From contig NW_020194551.1 in NCBI RefSeq assembly GCF_002865645.1, forward strand, positions 282,877-346,876: a DNA stretch of 64,000 nucleotides, written 5' to 3'. The translations under genes and the position numbers were made by a program. The first letter of the stretch is position 1; each line of letters starts with the position of its first letter. The stretch comes from Hyaloscypha bicolor E. Its lineage: Eukaryota; Ascomycota; Leotiomycetes; Helotiales; Hyaloscyphaceae. The notes beneath the pieces were generated by a model. The model saw nothing but the letters and a program-made list of their open reading frames with translations. It was not told the DNA's origin and made no database searches. Below, piece after piece: positions 33,491-46,570 of the stretch.

Positions 33491-36297
33491 TCAATCATGA
33501 GGGGAATGATTTGCCGCAAGCCCAGCTGGCAAGTCTTCTTCGGCATCTGATTCAATATCCTCAGCACTCGGTGACCATATTTCCCCGGCAGTAGTTGCAG
33601 AAGCATATGTCAATGATCTCTCGGGAGGTTCAAGTTGGAGTCCTGTTCCTGGCGCCGAGAAACGTTTCCCATCAAAAACCAATCCATGGCCGCGGTTGGA
33701 TATCCTCCGCCCGATCCATAAGATACGCTCCTTTCTTTCCGCGGTCATGGAAGGTAACTCATGGTACTTCTCCTCTTCGTCAATCTTTTCATTTGCGAGA
33801 AATCCCTCGGGGAAATAGCGGTCGGTCCATAATAAGCCGTGCATTGCAAAGTCCTCTGGGAAAGGACGAACGTCGTCTTTTTCTGCTTTAGGAAAGCCTT
33901 CATCCTCAACCCAATTTGTGGGCCCGTAGGAAGCGTGTAACGTATTGAGCATCGTAGCCAAAAGGGTCCAGGGAAATTCGGCTTGAAGAAGACCCATAAC
34001 GCCGGGATGGCGTGACATATAGAGCATAAAAACAAGAGTGACGTGAATGAAAGGCAAAACATTGGGATCCCCAATCCGCTGTAAAACGATTTTTATAGTA
34101 CCGTTGCTGAGTCGCTGAGAGTTGGTGAAAGATAAAGACTGCGGAGTATGATCAGAGGGAGAGCCAGCCATCTCCACGTCGGATGATGCGATGGCTTTCA
34201 TCAGGACATTGTCTTTAGAAGCAAAACCAAGTAAGGCAACGCAATTGGCAATAGCAATGTGATACCCCTGTTCCATGAACTTGCGGGTCACCCGACCAAT
34301 CTGATTATCCAAAAGACCAAGGAATTCTTTTACTGTTGGCTCGAACTTCTCCATATTCTTATTGGTAAACAGGAGACCATGAGCTTTGACAAAGGAGGTG
34401 TCCAGCGGTGGCAGTCTATACAGGCCCTGGTGATTATCGGCATTCAGGACTGGATCGAAGAGCGTCAAGATTGACTCGCGAGCTGAAGTAAAAGGGATTA
34501 CTACGCAAAGGGATTTCGCATAGTAGAACAGCTGTTGAAGTGCGTTCGGTCTTGCCAGGATTGCCAAATGATGGTACAATCTACCTGTCGTGGGAGCGCT
34601 GTTGGATGCTTTGCTGTACCAATGCCTGGCAACCCCAGTCCAAACTTCACGATCCCGGATGTCATCGTCTTCTATGGCCATTCTATAGCGACCAAGGTCT
34701 CCAAGGCATTCTATCCAGGTATCTTCGAATGCTGGCACGGTCTCATAGAGCAACGCCATCATTGAGTAGGCAAGGTAAATGAACGCAAGCATATGGTCAA
34801 GGGAAGCAGGTAACCTATGTCTGAGAAGTTCCAAAAAGCCTGTGATTAGAAAGATATTAGTAGTTGAAACAAGGGGGACGGAATCAATCCCAAAATAGAC
34901 TAAAACGAAGCTTGTTGCTTCGAATTACTTACTGTGGATCCCGTGGCGCCACATGCGTGCTGGCATTGCATACTTGCTTGCAAGCCGTCGGAGGGCAGCC
35001 GAGGCAGAAGGGTGTTGACTCGCACTGGTTCTGTCAGTGTGTATCATCAAGTTTGCAAACTTGGACGAATCCTACAGGAAGAAATCATGGTGCTCATGCA
35101 GTAGCGTTCTGTGCAAAGCTATTAGAGCTTGCCACTGCTCGTTGTTAAGCTTAGGTTGGGCACCAGGGTCGGCTTGCGCCAGCGTTGCTTGTTTGTTATC
35201 AACCTCAATGCATTTGGCTTCGACCATCACAAGCCCTGCATATATCCCTTTAACTTCAGCGACTAACTGTTCTTGTGATATTGGTCTGGTCTCAGGTTGT
35301 AAAACTATCTCATAGTCGTCAAGTATTGATGGGTGTTGACTGGGCTGTGACGTTGAGGGTGGTGGAATATTTGGAGCTACTTGCGACCTTGGACTTTGAA
35401 ACGAAGGAGGTGGCGGCTGGAAAGGTTTTCGATTCTTTGGATTATTTTGCTGTGCTCGAGCCTTCTGCGCAGCAATAGTTGCAAAGTTTGACGGGTCGTT
35501 GAAGGAGGCCTTGCTGAGACCAGCCTGGCCTTCTTGCCAAAGCTGACGTTTGCCGGTCGGCGGCTTGCCCGGTGTGTCAAACATATTCCTTTGGAAGTTA
35601 TCCGTATCCGATGTTGAATCAAACTGACCCGAGGTAGGTCTTGCTATCGAACGACGAGGTGAAGACGGCGGCGAAGAATCTCTAAAAGGGCTACCTGACC
35701 CAGCACTTATGCCATCTCCAGTCGCAACTCTTTTGCGGCTTGGGAGGCTGTCCTCGACAGCCTCCTCACTTATATCTTGCATATGAACGTCTTCGCCGGA
35801 GCGAGGCGTGTTGATCTCCAAGGCTGCCATGCCCAACGCTGGCCGAGTAGGCTCACGCCCGGTAGGCTCCAGAGACCTCTTCCCCGGTGGGGGTTCAGGT
35901 TGTGCCCGATTGGCCTCGTTTATCTGCGGCTTGCGAGGCTGCGAATTGTCCTTCGTGGGTCTGCAGGTGGTGTCAGTTGATTCTCAGAGCCTTGGGGAGT
36001 AATAAATGTGAAAAGTCCCCCAGTGAGGCTGCGGGGGCCAAAATTGCCCGGGGCATGTGCCACCAACCTCTTCTGCGCAGATTCTGTGGCATATTCTTCT
36101 CGAAAGGCGTCCAAATCGCCCGTCCTTGCCTCCAGCTCCTCGACATGATCTCTTTTTGCATGCTGCCATAAATCAGGCTCTGTTCCAAAAACCCTCCGAT
36201 TGGGGCAGAAGATGCACGCCCAGCTCTGGGTTGTTTTCGTGTTTTTCCGCTGGTGTTGAATCCATAAGTCGCTGAGGTCTGGTTTGGATGCACTCAT
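33491..36297 (-). CDS. Est1/SMG-type DNA/RNA-binding domain protein with N-terminal C2H2 finger, 851 aa
   Basis: Exons: 36297-36068, 35960-35076, 35024-34933, 34839-33491. All introns are GT/AG and the spliced length is exactly 852 codons. The first intron (107 bp, GTTGGT...ACTGAC...CTGCAG) is needed to reach the long second exon. Residues 28-51 form a C-x2-C-x14-H-x4-H finger. A disordered Pro/Ser/Gln-rich stretch follows. From about residue 300 there are helical repeats as in Est1/SMG7 14-3-3-like folds, including LHRTLLHEHHDFF. The diagnostic block WYSKAS..APTTGRLYHHLAIL..PNALQQLFYYAKSL lies near residues 470-515. Est1 proteins act in telomerase recruitment or nonsense-mediated decay; many fungal relatives are uncharacterised. 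An Asp/Glu-rich tail precedes the stop. No damage found. Confidence 0.88.
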
Positions 36298-39200
36298 TTC
36301 TCCTACATTGCTCAGTACTTCGTGCGAGGAGGAGGTGGTGCGGGCGGCGCACTCACAAATGTGACGAGCGTTTCCGTAGATACGCTAGCGTGGCTTTGAG
36401 CCTGGTGGGTGAGGCGATGGACGATGGGCGGTGGTCTCGTGACTTGGCCTGGTTTTCGCGGGGACACCTTCAGATAACGCGATTCGCGATGTGGGCAGCA
36501 CGGAGGGGCCGCGACGTCGAGCAACGAGGGATAGTGAGAGAGGAAAGATTGAGACCCTCGAGTTGCCGGGCTGCAGGCTCCTCCTTAAGGGAGCGGATTG
36601 TGCACCAAGCACCAGGCTGGGTGGCATCATTAACAATTGTGGGACGTGCACAGCTGGCCAAAGGAGCCGCAGTGTTGGTTGCCAGAGGATTGCGAACTGT
36701 CTGCCTTCTCTGAGGTGGGTGGGATAACCATGCATTGCTTCCCTTTGGGCGCTCTGTGGCCAGCCAGTCACAGAAAGGGATTTCGGTGACCGGTAAGAGA
36801 ATGGTAGGCAAATTCGCGAACCAGCTGCCCAATCAGCTTGACCTGGCCTTCATGAAGGACTCTTCACGAAATAATCCGGGAGTTTAAAAGGCTTTGCATT
36901 GCCTCCGTCTCCTACACCCGTTCTGCGACCTGCGGCCTCAAAGTTGATAGACAGACAGCACAGGAAGCATACGTGGGAAAGCAACGCACCCCCGCCTCAT
37001 CGACTTGGGCACCTATTTGTAGCGCCTGCTGCGGTGGCAGGCTACGGGCCTGACGAAAAGTGTGCCCAACAACGCACAAGGTCGCCTTCCGACTGGAATA
37101 GCCAATGCGGTTCACGGGGGAAGGTCGGCCGGCGTGCGAATCCACTTCCTGCTTTAGAGGGTAAATTAGTTCTAGGCAATTCGGAAAAGAGAGAGAGGAG
37201 AGAGCCCACATCCCGAACAGTACTGGGTCCAGCCCCCAAACCCCCTCAAGCTCCTTTCAGCCGCACGAACATACAGAACACCGCATATATTGAATGAAGC
37301 ACTATGCAGAAACTAACCCCCGTAAGAGCCAAGCCATTTTAAGCCTCAAGGCCCCATTGTCCGACAGCGCAATGCGGCCCATTATATAGCGTGCTTGATG
37401 CTCGCACAATTGGCTTGGAAAAGTCAGCCTCTCACTCCCTGACCCGTATGCGAGAGGTCACTCGTTGCAGCCTCCTCCTCTGAGCCTCCTCCCTTCAACA
37501 ATGTTCATATTCGAAATCTCCAATTCAACTCCATAAGAGCATCCATCGGGCCAAGGCATTTACTCAGCTCTGACTTAAAAAGCCAAAATACGAGAGCTAT
37601 GACCTGTGGTGTAGGCATTGGCCGCCCTACTTGTTTTCGAAGAGAGTTCAGCTTGTCAGGATGCTTTGATCAGCTGTTAATGGACAGCCTCACCAGAAGA
37701 ATACGACAAGCTCATTGGATCTTCTCCCTGCCCCCTTTATTACGCGAATATAATTCAACACAATAGCTGAACTGAAAAGCAGAAGTTATGTCGGTGAAGG
37801 GGAGCTTATATTAATTCACCGATGGTTTGCTGTCGACTGTCGGATGGTGGCCGCCATCGCGGGTCCTCTCAACCTCCACAGTCCCAAGCCAAAAAATCCT
37901 TCAGTGTTTCAACGCCCAGAATTGGAAAGAGGGCTTCAAGTCATCCCAGGGGAACTCTCAAACGGTCGGTAAAGCTCCCATAATGCAGATGGCTAATTCG
38001 GGGGGTGTAATTGATGTCAGAGTCATCATGTCAAAGCCTATGGTCCAAGCAGTCGTGCCTGGATGAGCTGCGCGTGCGCCCCGCCCGAGCGCCGCACCAT
38101 TTGAGTTGGAATTGGGGCAGAGAACTATTATTGTCCGCCGATACCACTGCTGGGTATTTTGCATCTCAAAATCCTCAAAATCTCGCAAATCCCCTGGCTA
38201 CGGACTTTTGATGGGGACTCTTCTTGTTCAAGGGACTACCTTTGCACGGTTCCCTTGCAAATTTCAGCAGGACAAACTGCAAATCCATCGCATGATCGAT
38301 TCATCCTTCGGCTTCATTTATCTCATACCCTCGCCCAGACGCCTGTCAGCATTGCCCTGTCCACATCGTTGCAGCAGCCAGCGTCTTTGGTGCAGACGCC
38401 TCGAGCCAACCCCGACCGTTTACGGGCACATGTAACGTTCACGCAGCCACGATTCGTACGCCTCGTCTATTGATTCGGCGACGACGATGCTTGCAGCAGA
38501 TCCGAATGCACGAGACTCAACGGGGCGAGGTAATTGCAAAGTCGCTAGGATTCTGTTGCGAGCTACGGGAACCCTTGCGCACTTTCGATATCACGACATG
38601 TGAATACTCGAGTTTCCGCTGAGCCCCTGTGGACGAGGCGGATCTCAGAGCATGTGAGGCGAACGTGAAGCAATTCGGCTCTTCATTTCAATAATAGCAC
38701 ATGTTTTCCAGGGTGATTCTGGAAGGCACCCCGCCGCCAAACCCTAGCTGGAACGTACTCTGGAACTAGTGGCGGGGTAACGCTTCCGGTGAGTCAGTAT
38801 CGTAAATTTATTCTCAGTGGACGAAGAAGTGCCGTATAAGTGCGTTCTTCGGATTAGCCAGCCATTAGGCATTGTTTTGCTGTCTGCTGCGTCATTGCCA
38901 GCAAACCAAAGCTCAGCGGAAAATAGGGTAGTAAAACCATGCAGGCGGAAGAAAAGTGGCCAAAGAACTACTAGATTAAATGTGCTTTTGCTTTTAAGCG
39001 TCGTTATTGCTATTTACATATATACGTGTGCGGTGGTGGCTGTGCCACGTTTCCAACTCAGTACTCGGCCAAATATTCTCCCTCCTCATCTATGACAGTT
39101 CTTTCTACTTCTCTGTGCTCCTGAACCTCTACCAAATCACTTTCATGGCGCAGTCCAGCATTTCCAGCGCTTCTGGAAGCCTTCCTCAATCAGACCTATT

Positions 39201-42200
39201 CCAAAATCTGTTAGTTTCATCAGGCAGTGGTGTGCTGTTCAAGTATGAGCAATCAGAAAGTCTTCTGCACATTTCCGTGCTTTCTCTGAGACCAGCGGGT
39301 TTCCACTCATCATTTCCCAGGCGAAAATGAGGTTTCCCTGGTACTTGAGCCATTCAAAGTCCAAAGAAAAGGGGGGAATTTGACCAGTGATCACAAACGG
39401 CTTCTCAAGCTCTGTTGTCCAGCCAAAGTTGTTTGCAATGCATCTGTGCCGTTGGTGCCTCCGCAGGGCTGCAGAAACTGTTTCCGATGAATGTCATTCT
39501 TACATCTGCCTTCTTAAAACAGTTGACAGTGAGTAAAACGGAGAGTTACTGTACTTAAAGGAGGCTGACGCTGACGAGAGCTTCCATCCAGCCCCACCTC
39601 TCTACGTGTGCGCATTAGAAAGTCTCACCGCTGCCACCCCTTAAATACCTCATCTCACTTACTCTCGCAAAGATCCCCAATCGTAGTCCCATTCCATAAA
39701 TGTTGGTCAAGACAAGACTCGTTAGATCCCGTGATTCCGCGGCTGAGTACATCTGCTAAGGGAGCTTACAGCTCGCCTTTGCCGAGAATCCCCTGACCAA
39801 CCGAGGAGTCGGGCGAAGCCGTAACTTCGCATCGGGGTTTTTCTGGGCATCGCTTCATCTTTCGGCGTCCTGAAAATTTGCACAATTAGCTCTAGTTGCC
39901 TTACATCTCTTCATTTCTCCGATCCAATTCAATTCATTGAGAAAGACTTTTCGTCTGAGCTTCCCCTTTCGGCTAATAACAGCGGCAATTGAAATAGCTT
40001 TCATCGGGTAAGCGAAGAGCCGGTCTCTCCGACTAACCGGGCCGACTCTTAAGCCACCCTTTGCAGAGCCCAGTGGCGTCGCTGAAGTTTTGCCATCTCT
40101 AACATTTGATGGTAATTTTTGCAGTAAGTGGTAAGTAAGTCCAGAAGTGGCAAGTGTGAGTGTTCTTTTTGTGAGGTGTGGTGCGAGCCAACGAGCCAGT
40201 TAAGCTATTCGCCACTCATTGTGGCTGAGCTTTACCCCTAACAACCTCTCCAAGCTAGGCAGGCGCCACGACCAAGCTGACGGTACGCAATCGTCTACGC
40301 AGATCTGGGGCAAAGCCACAAAAGATTCCTCAGCTTAAGGCTCTTTTTACACTTGCTTTCCAAGAGAGGTTCGTGGGGTTACTGGGTACAAATTGTACCT
40401 GGGCCGGGCGTTTCCGCGGGGTGGCGTGGGGTTGTGGCTTTAGCAAGGATTCCGAGAATAATCCGAGATTCGCACCCCTGATTTCATTTGTCGTCTTGTT
40501 TTTTGAGCTTAGTTGTGGTTTTGGTGACATTCGCCTTCGAAGGCTGCAATATTCGTACTCATAATAATGCCCTCTTGTTGACTTTCGATTTGTCAGGACA
40601 AAATAGCCGTATTCGTTTATGTGGCGTCAATGCCAAATGAAAAGTCGTCACTGGCTCCTTATGCATCGAAAGCCGAAGTTCTGATTTGATCGGAGTTGCG
40701 ATGCAATTAAAGTTAAGATTTTTAATGTTTTGTGGACACCCACGTGTGGGCGCCATTCTGTATCCCAGGGGCAAGTCCGCCACAGGGTAGGATGAGGGAA
40801 GTGCAAGATCTCATATCCAATACCAAGATCCACATCCCAGCCAAACGGGATGAGAAAGTGAAGCGGCCCAACAGCGTGTGGGTGCTCTCCTGGTAACGTC
40901 AGGGAGCGCCTCCCATCCTGCCATTCAGAGTCTACAATCCACCTTTGCTTTCGGCGCAGTTCCCGCCTCGCATGAGTTGGGTCATTTCCGTTCACATGAT
41001 ACCTGCCTGTTGGACGACGCGGAGTGTGGCTTGGCGAGTCTTTTGATTACACGAAACGCAATGAGGTTTGATTCGAGGTCTAGCGTCGCCGCCTCATTAC
41101 TACTCTGGATCCTGTCTCGAGTCGATTCTCTACGATCATGATTCAGGAGCCAGGTAGGTGGGGCAACAAGGGCCGTCTTTACTGCTGCCTTCTCTGCCGA
41201 GATCTGTCGACCTATCTCTCCCACTGGAATACTGGGTTTCGCTGCGTCGACGACCTGAAGCTGTCACCGAGTAGTCGGCGGCAGGTACAACGTGTTCGAC
41301 CTTGAGATGGGCGGTGAGCTGTTGTGGAAGCTCGACAGCGGGCGAAGGGCTTGTGAAGGGAAGGTTTTGACGCAGTTGGGTGCCTCGCCGAAGGTCTGGA
41401 TTGTCGGTGAGGAAGTTTGGACGCACGTGCAGAGCTGTGAGGCTTTCGAGGAAGCACATGTGGCTCCTGAAGCGGTCAGCAGGCTCAGTTGGCTCAGGAG
41501 CTCGAGCCTCAAGGCAGTCAGAGACAGTATGTGTGGGATGTTACTCACCAAAAGGAAGTTAGGGCTTCTGGTACAGGACTGTGGCGGAATACCACTCGCC
41601 CGGCAAATAGATAAGCTTCAGCATTACGTGCATCATGGTTTAAGCCTCAGCGGTGGCCTCTCAGAGTGGCAATTTGAGGAATTTGTGTTTAGTACCTGCA
41701 GGGTGGCACTTGGAAATAGTCAGCTTTGCATAGTAGCTACAATTTTGCCCAGCAAACATAACCACAAGATGTCAACGGTAGGTGAGCCACTTTTTGCAGT
41801 TCGGATGGCGGATTCAGAGGCGCCTCAGTCTTTGTGTTCCAGAAAACATTGAACGCAGCTTTTGATAGCACGGTGAAGCCCGAAGCCGTGTTGCACGTTC
41901 GGAACGTCATCTGCTTGTAAAAGCTAGTGTTGTGCTAAGATCCTTGTTGCAAACTTTGCAAGTGACTAGAATGGGTGTGTTGAGGCCCAAAAGCATTCCC
42001 ATGACGCTCCGCCTTGCCTTGATGCCGAGACAACGCATCATTTGAGAATGGGAGGGTATCACCAGTTGAAGGCTGAGCGAAGAAAAGCCCATTTGAAGCA
42101 CTTGTGGTTGATCAGCTGGCTATATGGATAACAGCGCTTACTGCCGGCCATTGTTCAATTTCGCCGAGGCTTCTACAACGTGAGGACTGATAGAAGCATT

Positions 42201-43900
42201 GTTCATCACTTGACGATATCGCCTTGAATTTTCCATCCCTTGAATGGTTGAAAAATGTCTCATATGAAATTTCATTGCAGAGTTGACGTTGAATGAATGG
42301 TTGAGGCATCAATGAGGTTGAAGAGGGCCACACCTTGGCTTGATTTCAAGCATTCGTGTTACACCCTTCGATGCTTGTTCTGACGTCGTGGAACCGTACA
42401 CATCAATCAAATTGGATCGGATTTATACCCGCATCGCACCGCGGCATTTTGCAGCAAAGTCCACCAACCGCTTGGATTCCAAGCTGCGATGATGATATGG
42501 TCCCCGAGAGCAATCCTGAGAAAAGACAACCGCTCCCGGGTTTCTAGCAGCCCCAACCGAAAGCGGAAAAGACTTCATGCGGTTATCGTGGAGTTCCCGT
42601 ATTTGCGTCTCAGTAAGTAGTACGACAGAGGCTTGTATTCCCCAACGTACACGAGATTGGCTCGAATGAGGCTGAAGGAAGGGTCATTCGCCAGCTCAAT
42701 CGGAGTCGAGCTTGGAAACGTTAAACACATTCGTATCTAATCCTCAGAAGTTGTTGCCGCCGGTTTCCCGAGACCACTACAGTTCCACCTATGTTTCACG
42801 GGTTGAGAGTCTTGATGTTGTGTAGCTGTTGGTTGGATGTTTGACCCAGGTGCTTGGGCCCGTGATAGCTATGCAATATGCGGAATTCCGTGTGCCGGAC
42901 TTATGTCCGTTGCAGAACCACGCAGATCATTTGCGGAGGAACAAAGGCATGGATAACCAACTCCAAAAGGAGCTTTGAACCACGCATATCGTGAAACTGT
43001 TGGCATACAGCGCAGCGTTGAATGGAACAGTTCTTCCCACGGTCTGCGAATTTCCTGTCGGCAGCAGATTCATGAATGTATCTCAAAGATAAATTCATCG
43101 GGATGACGCCATGGTTTTCGCGGTCCCACCATGCTGAGTGAGGACTCCCTTCCACTCGATTCAGTTACTCAATCGTTAGGCAACTTGTCCTGTGGTACTG
43201 CATAGCAAGATAGCAAGATGCGTCAGAAAGGATTGGACTACCGATTGGCGTTACACAAGATAAAGCGATTTTGTCAAAATTGATTCGAATTGCCGAACAG
43301 AGTTGTACAGGGACACCCAGAGTAGTACAGACAGGGCGGCTCTTCTGGACCAGTTACAGCTCATGGGTGATTGATTTCGCTTTCAAAACTACGAACCCAA
43401 TAGTTGCCATGTGAACGCAACTATACCGATGAAGTTCAAGGTGACTTTAACCTTGATCCCCTTTGAGACTTCACGGCGACATTGTCTATTTGCGTTGAGG
43501 GAAATGAGGGGTTGAGTAGACTTCGCCCTCTCTTTGCAGATTTGCTCAACAATTTATATCGAGAAACCTGCAATGCAACATCTAACCGACATGTGACGTT
43601 GAACAAGCGAGAGAAAAGGACTTTAAGTCTTGAAGCGAGCTGTGAAAATGTCGTCACTGGACTCTTGAAACGTCCCACATCGTGCTTCTCCCCGCGTAAA
43701 GTTTAAGGTTTTGGGGAAATGAAGACCAGAGAACAAAAAGATCGACTCAGTTGACATGTTGCGTTGTGTTTGATGAACGTTGATCGTGTTGAAGGTTCGT
43801 ATTCCAGTTTTCAACGGGAGTTGTTGGGAAGTGGCGCTTGCAGGCTGCAGCAGCATGTGAAACTAGTTCTACTTAACCGAAGCCCCGTACCAAACACACC
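36298..43900. other. 7.6 kb of normal-GC sequence with no supportable gene
   Basis: Up to about 37.3 kb this is GC-rich and probably holds the Est1-like promoter. Beyond that, many frames of 60-190 codons occur (for example plus 41292-41852, minus 40995-40648, minus 43155-42901), but they lack ATG starts, motifs or splice structure and overlap on both strands. It could be the remains of mutated genes, a long non-coding locus or regulatory sequence. I cannot tell which. Confidence 0.4.
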
Positions 43901-43929
43901 CCGTACAATACTAGTCGCTTAGTTTCCGT

Positions 43930-44030
43930 TTTTTACACGAATTGCACCAAAAGTCACCTAATTCACTTCCGAGTTTTACGGTAAAGACGTTAATAGAACA
44001 TAACGCCTGATTAGAACCTTATTAATTCGA
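43930..44030. repeat. Dispersed repeat shared with 8470-8560
   Basis: The phrase ACCAAAAGTCACCTAATTCACTT (split here for reading: ACCAAAAGTCACC, then TAATTCACTT) at 43946 parallels ACCAAAGTCACCC, then ATTTCACTT, at 8491. About 55 bases later both have GATTARAACC followed by AATT. The copy sits exactly where GC content collapses. Confidence 0.45.
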
Positions 44031-44458
44031 ACATTTCTTGTATTTTTGTCTCTTTACGTAGTATTTATAAGTTGGGTTTATAAACTAACTATAGAACAAA
44101 CTTGAGGAAGTTGGTTAAATTGCGGTTTTAGGCCTAATTTTCGCTTAATCTCGCGACTTGTTTCTTTTTTTTTACCCTCCCTAAACTTTTAATATATTAC
44201 TATTAAATTTAATATTCCGAAAAAGTAAATTAATTAGAATTATTAAAATAGTCTATTTTCTAATTATTTTATATTATTACTTACTAAAATTAGTTAGTAT
44301 TTTTATTAACTTTTAATATAATTTATTTAAAACCCGGGAATTTAATAATAATAAATATTAAAATATATTTTTATAATATTTATTTCTTTAATAATTATAA
44401 ATTCATTTATTATAAAATTAAAATATAATATCTAATTATATAAAAAATTATTTATTAT

Positions 44459-44640
44459 AATAAAATTATTAAAATTATTAAAATTATTAAAATTATTAAA
44501 ATTATTAAAATTATTAAAATTATTAAAATTATTAAAATTATTAAAATTATTAAAATTATTAAAATTATTAAAATTATTAAAATTATTAAAATTATTAAAA
44601 TTATTAAAATTATTAAAATTATTAAAATTATTAAAATTAT
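44459..44640. repeat. 9-bp tandem array (ATTAAAATT unit), about 20 copies
   Basis: The nine-base unit AAAATTATT repeats with almost no variation over about 180 bases. It lies inside the AT-rich block with no coding sequence nearby. Confidence 0.9.
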
Positions 44641-44796
44641 ATAATTTTATATATAATATAAAGCATTTATTAATAAGTAATAAAATAATATAAAACTAAT
44701 CTTTATTTTTTTATAAGATTTAAAAAAGCTTTTTATTAAAAATGGAAAGCCCTAATAATAAATATTAATTAATTAAAAAACTATATATATTATTAT

Positions 44797-44972
44797 AAAA
44801 CCGGGTTTCTAGGCTTGAAAAGCAAAATAGAGTAGCTCTTAATCCGAGGATTCTAAACTAAGAAAAGAAGCTTTAAATAAAGAAGCTTTAGTATTCTAAA
44901 TATTAGCTAGCTATATATATTATTATAGTTATATAATACTAAATTTACTAATAAAGTAATAGAGTATAATAT
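44797..44972. repeat. Terminal direct repeat (LTR-like), copy 1
   Basis: Starts TAAAACCGGGTTTCT and ends near ATAATATTA. It matches 46571-47059 along its whole length once the insert at 46587-46893 is removed. The shared phrases AACCGGGTTTCT, AAAATAG, CTAAACTAAGAAA and TAGCTAGCTATATATAT are in the same order. The partner begins TGAAACC, so the original end was probably TG. The pair would bound a roughly 2 kb element with no readable gene. Confidence 0.65.
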
Positions 44973-46570
44973 TACCTTTCCTTTCTTTAGAAAGCTTATT
45001 CCGAGTACTTTTAAATCGAAAATAAGCCCTTTATAGCTTATATAAATTATATAGTCTTATATATCTTATTTCTAGTATTTTCTATTTATATATTCTATTA
45101 GTTTCTAATATACTAGTTCTTCTAAATCTGAATCTAAATTAAAATTAGGGCTATAAGATCTAATTAAAGTATTAAAATTATAGTAATTATTAGAATTATT
45201 AATTATATAGATTATAATTCTTCTATTATTCTTACTTATTATAACTTTTAATTTTAGCTAAGGTATTTTTTTTCTTATTATTTCCTTATATAATTAAAGA
45301 TTATGGTTCTTTATCTAATATTTATTATCTCTATAGTATATATAATTGCCCTGCTTTTAATATAGCTAATACTTTATTAGAAATATAGATTATACTCGAT
45401 TTATAAAAAAAGAAAAGAATTATAGAAGCTCGGTAATTATATTAATAATATTAATAAAAGATATATTTATAGTATTATCTTTACTTAAATAATAAGGCTT
45501 CTTTCCAGGGTTATAGTATTAAATCCTTAGTAAAAGGCCGTAATTTTATTAATATTATTCTAGTTTTATTCTTATACTTTATAGAATATATTATAGAAAA
45601 AAATTATAATAAAACAAAAACTTATATAAAGTATACTAGAATATAAAACGTGATTTAATAGTAAAATAATAAGATTAAAGGTATAAATAATAAAGTATAA
45701 ATAGTATATTTATAGTATATAAAAACTTGATTAATTAAATATAAAAAAAGAATTATTATCTAGAACTATAGAAAAGCTAGCTTTCTTATATAATTACTAT
45801 AAGTTATATATAAAAGGCTCTAGTCTTTATTATATAATTAAAATCTTAAAACTATTAAAATAAGGCAATTTTAATAGAATATAGCTTATTATACTATAAT
45901 ATATTTAAACTTAGTAAAAGTATAAAGCGAATTAGTACCTTATTTAAAAAAGTATAGCTTGTTTTCTGTTTTTTATACTTTATTCAAATTCGAGTAAATA
46001 TAAGAAAGTTAGTTAAAAATCGAAAAATAAAACTAGATTTAATTGTTTTTTTATATAAAAGAGCTAAAAAAGAACTATAACTTGAATATAAAATTCGAGA
46101 TTCAGGTAAATATAATAGAACTAAGTAATAGTATTACTAATAGCCTTATTATTAACTTATAGCTTGGTTTTAATTAAAGAGAACCAGGTATTAAACTTAT
46201 AAACCTAGCTATTAAAATTTTCGGGATATAAAAAAAAGAATTTCGGCTTTATAAAAACAAAAGAAGCGAGTTTATAAAAAAATAAGCTTATTACCTTATT
46301 ACTAAATAATCTTAACTTGTTTTTATATTTCTGTTTAAAGCTTAGTAATTATATTAGTAATTTGGGTTTATAAAAATTATTTTATTATAATCTTAAAATA
46401 AGAAAAAGCCTAATAAACTTTTAATTTCTTTAATAAATAATAGTTTTATAACTATATATATTAATAATACTATTATTAAAATTATTATAAAATTATATTT
46501 ATATATAAAATATATATAAGAATAGTTTTATTTCTTTTATAAAAATAAGAATAAGTTTAGAATAATATTA

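Noticed and set aside
32860..33606. Minus-strand frame of 248 codons
   Set aside because: It overlaps the end of the Est1-like gene in another frame, is compositionally odd and matches no family.
35940..36070. Frameshift between the first two parts of the Est1-like gene
   Set aside because: A 107-bp intron (36067-35961) with ACTGAC and CTGCAG joins them in phase, and the total is then an exact multiple of three.
41292..41852. Plus-strand frame of 186 codons
   Set aside because: Begins with GTG rather than ATG, has equally long frames on the opposite strand, and has no motif or splice structure.
44459..44640. Possible CRISPR-like or centromeric array
   Set aside because: A 9-bp unit without spacers is a plain tandem repeat, and CRISPR is not expected in a fungus; there is no further evidence for a centromere.
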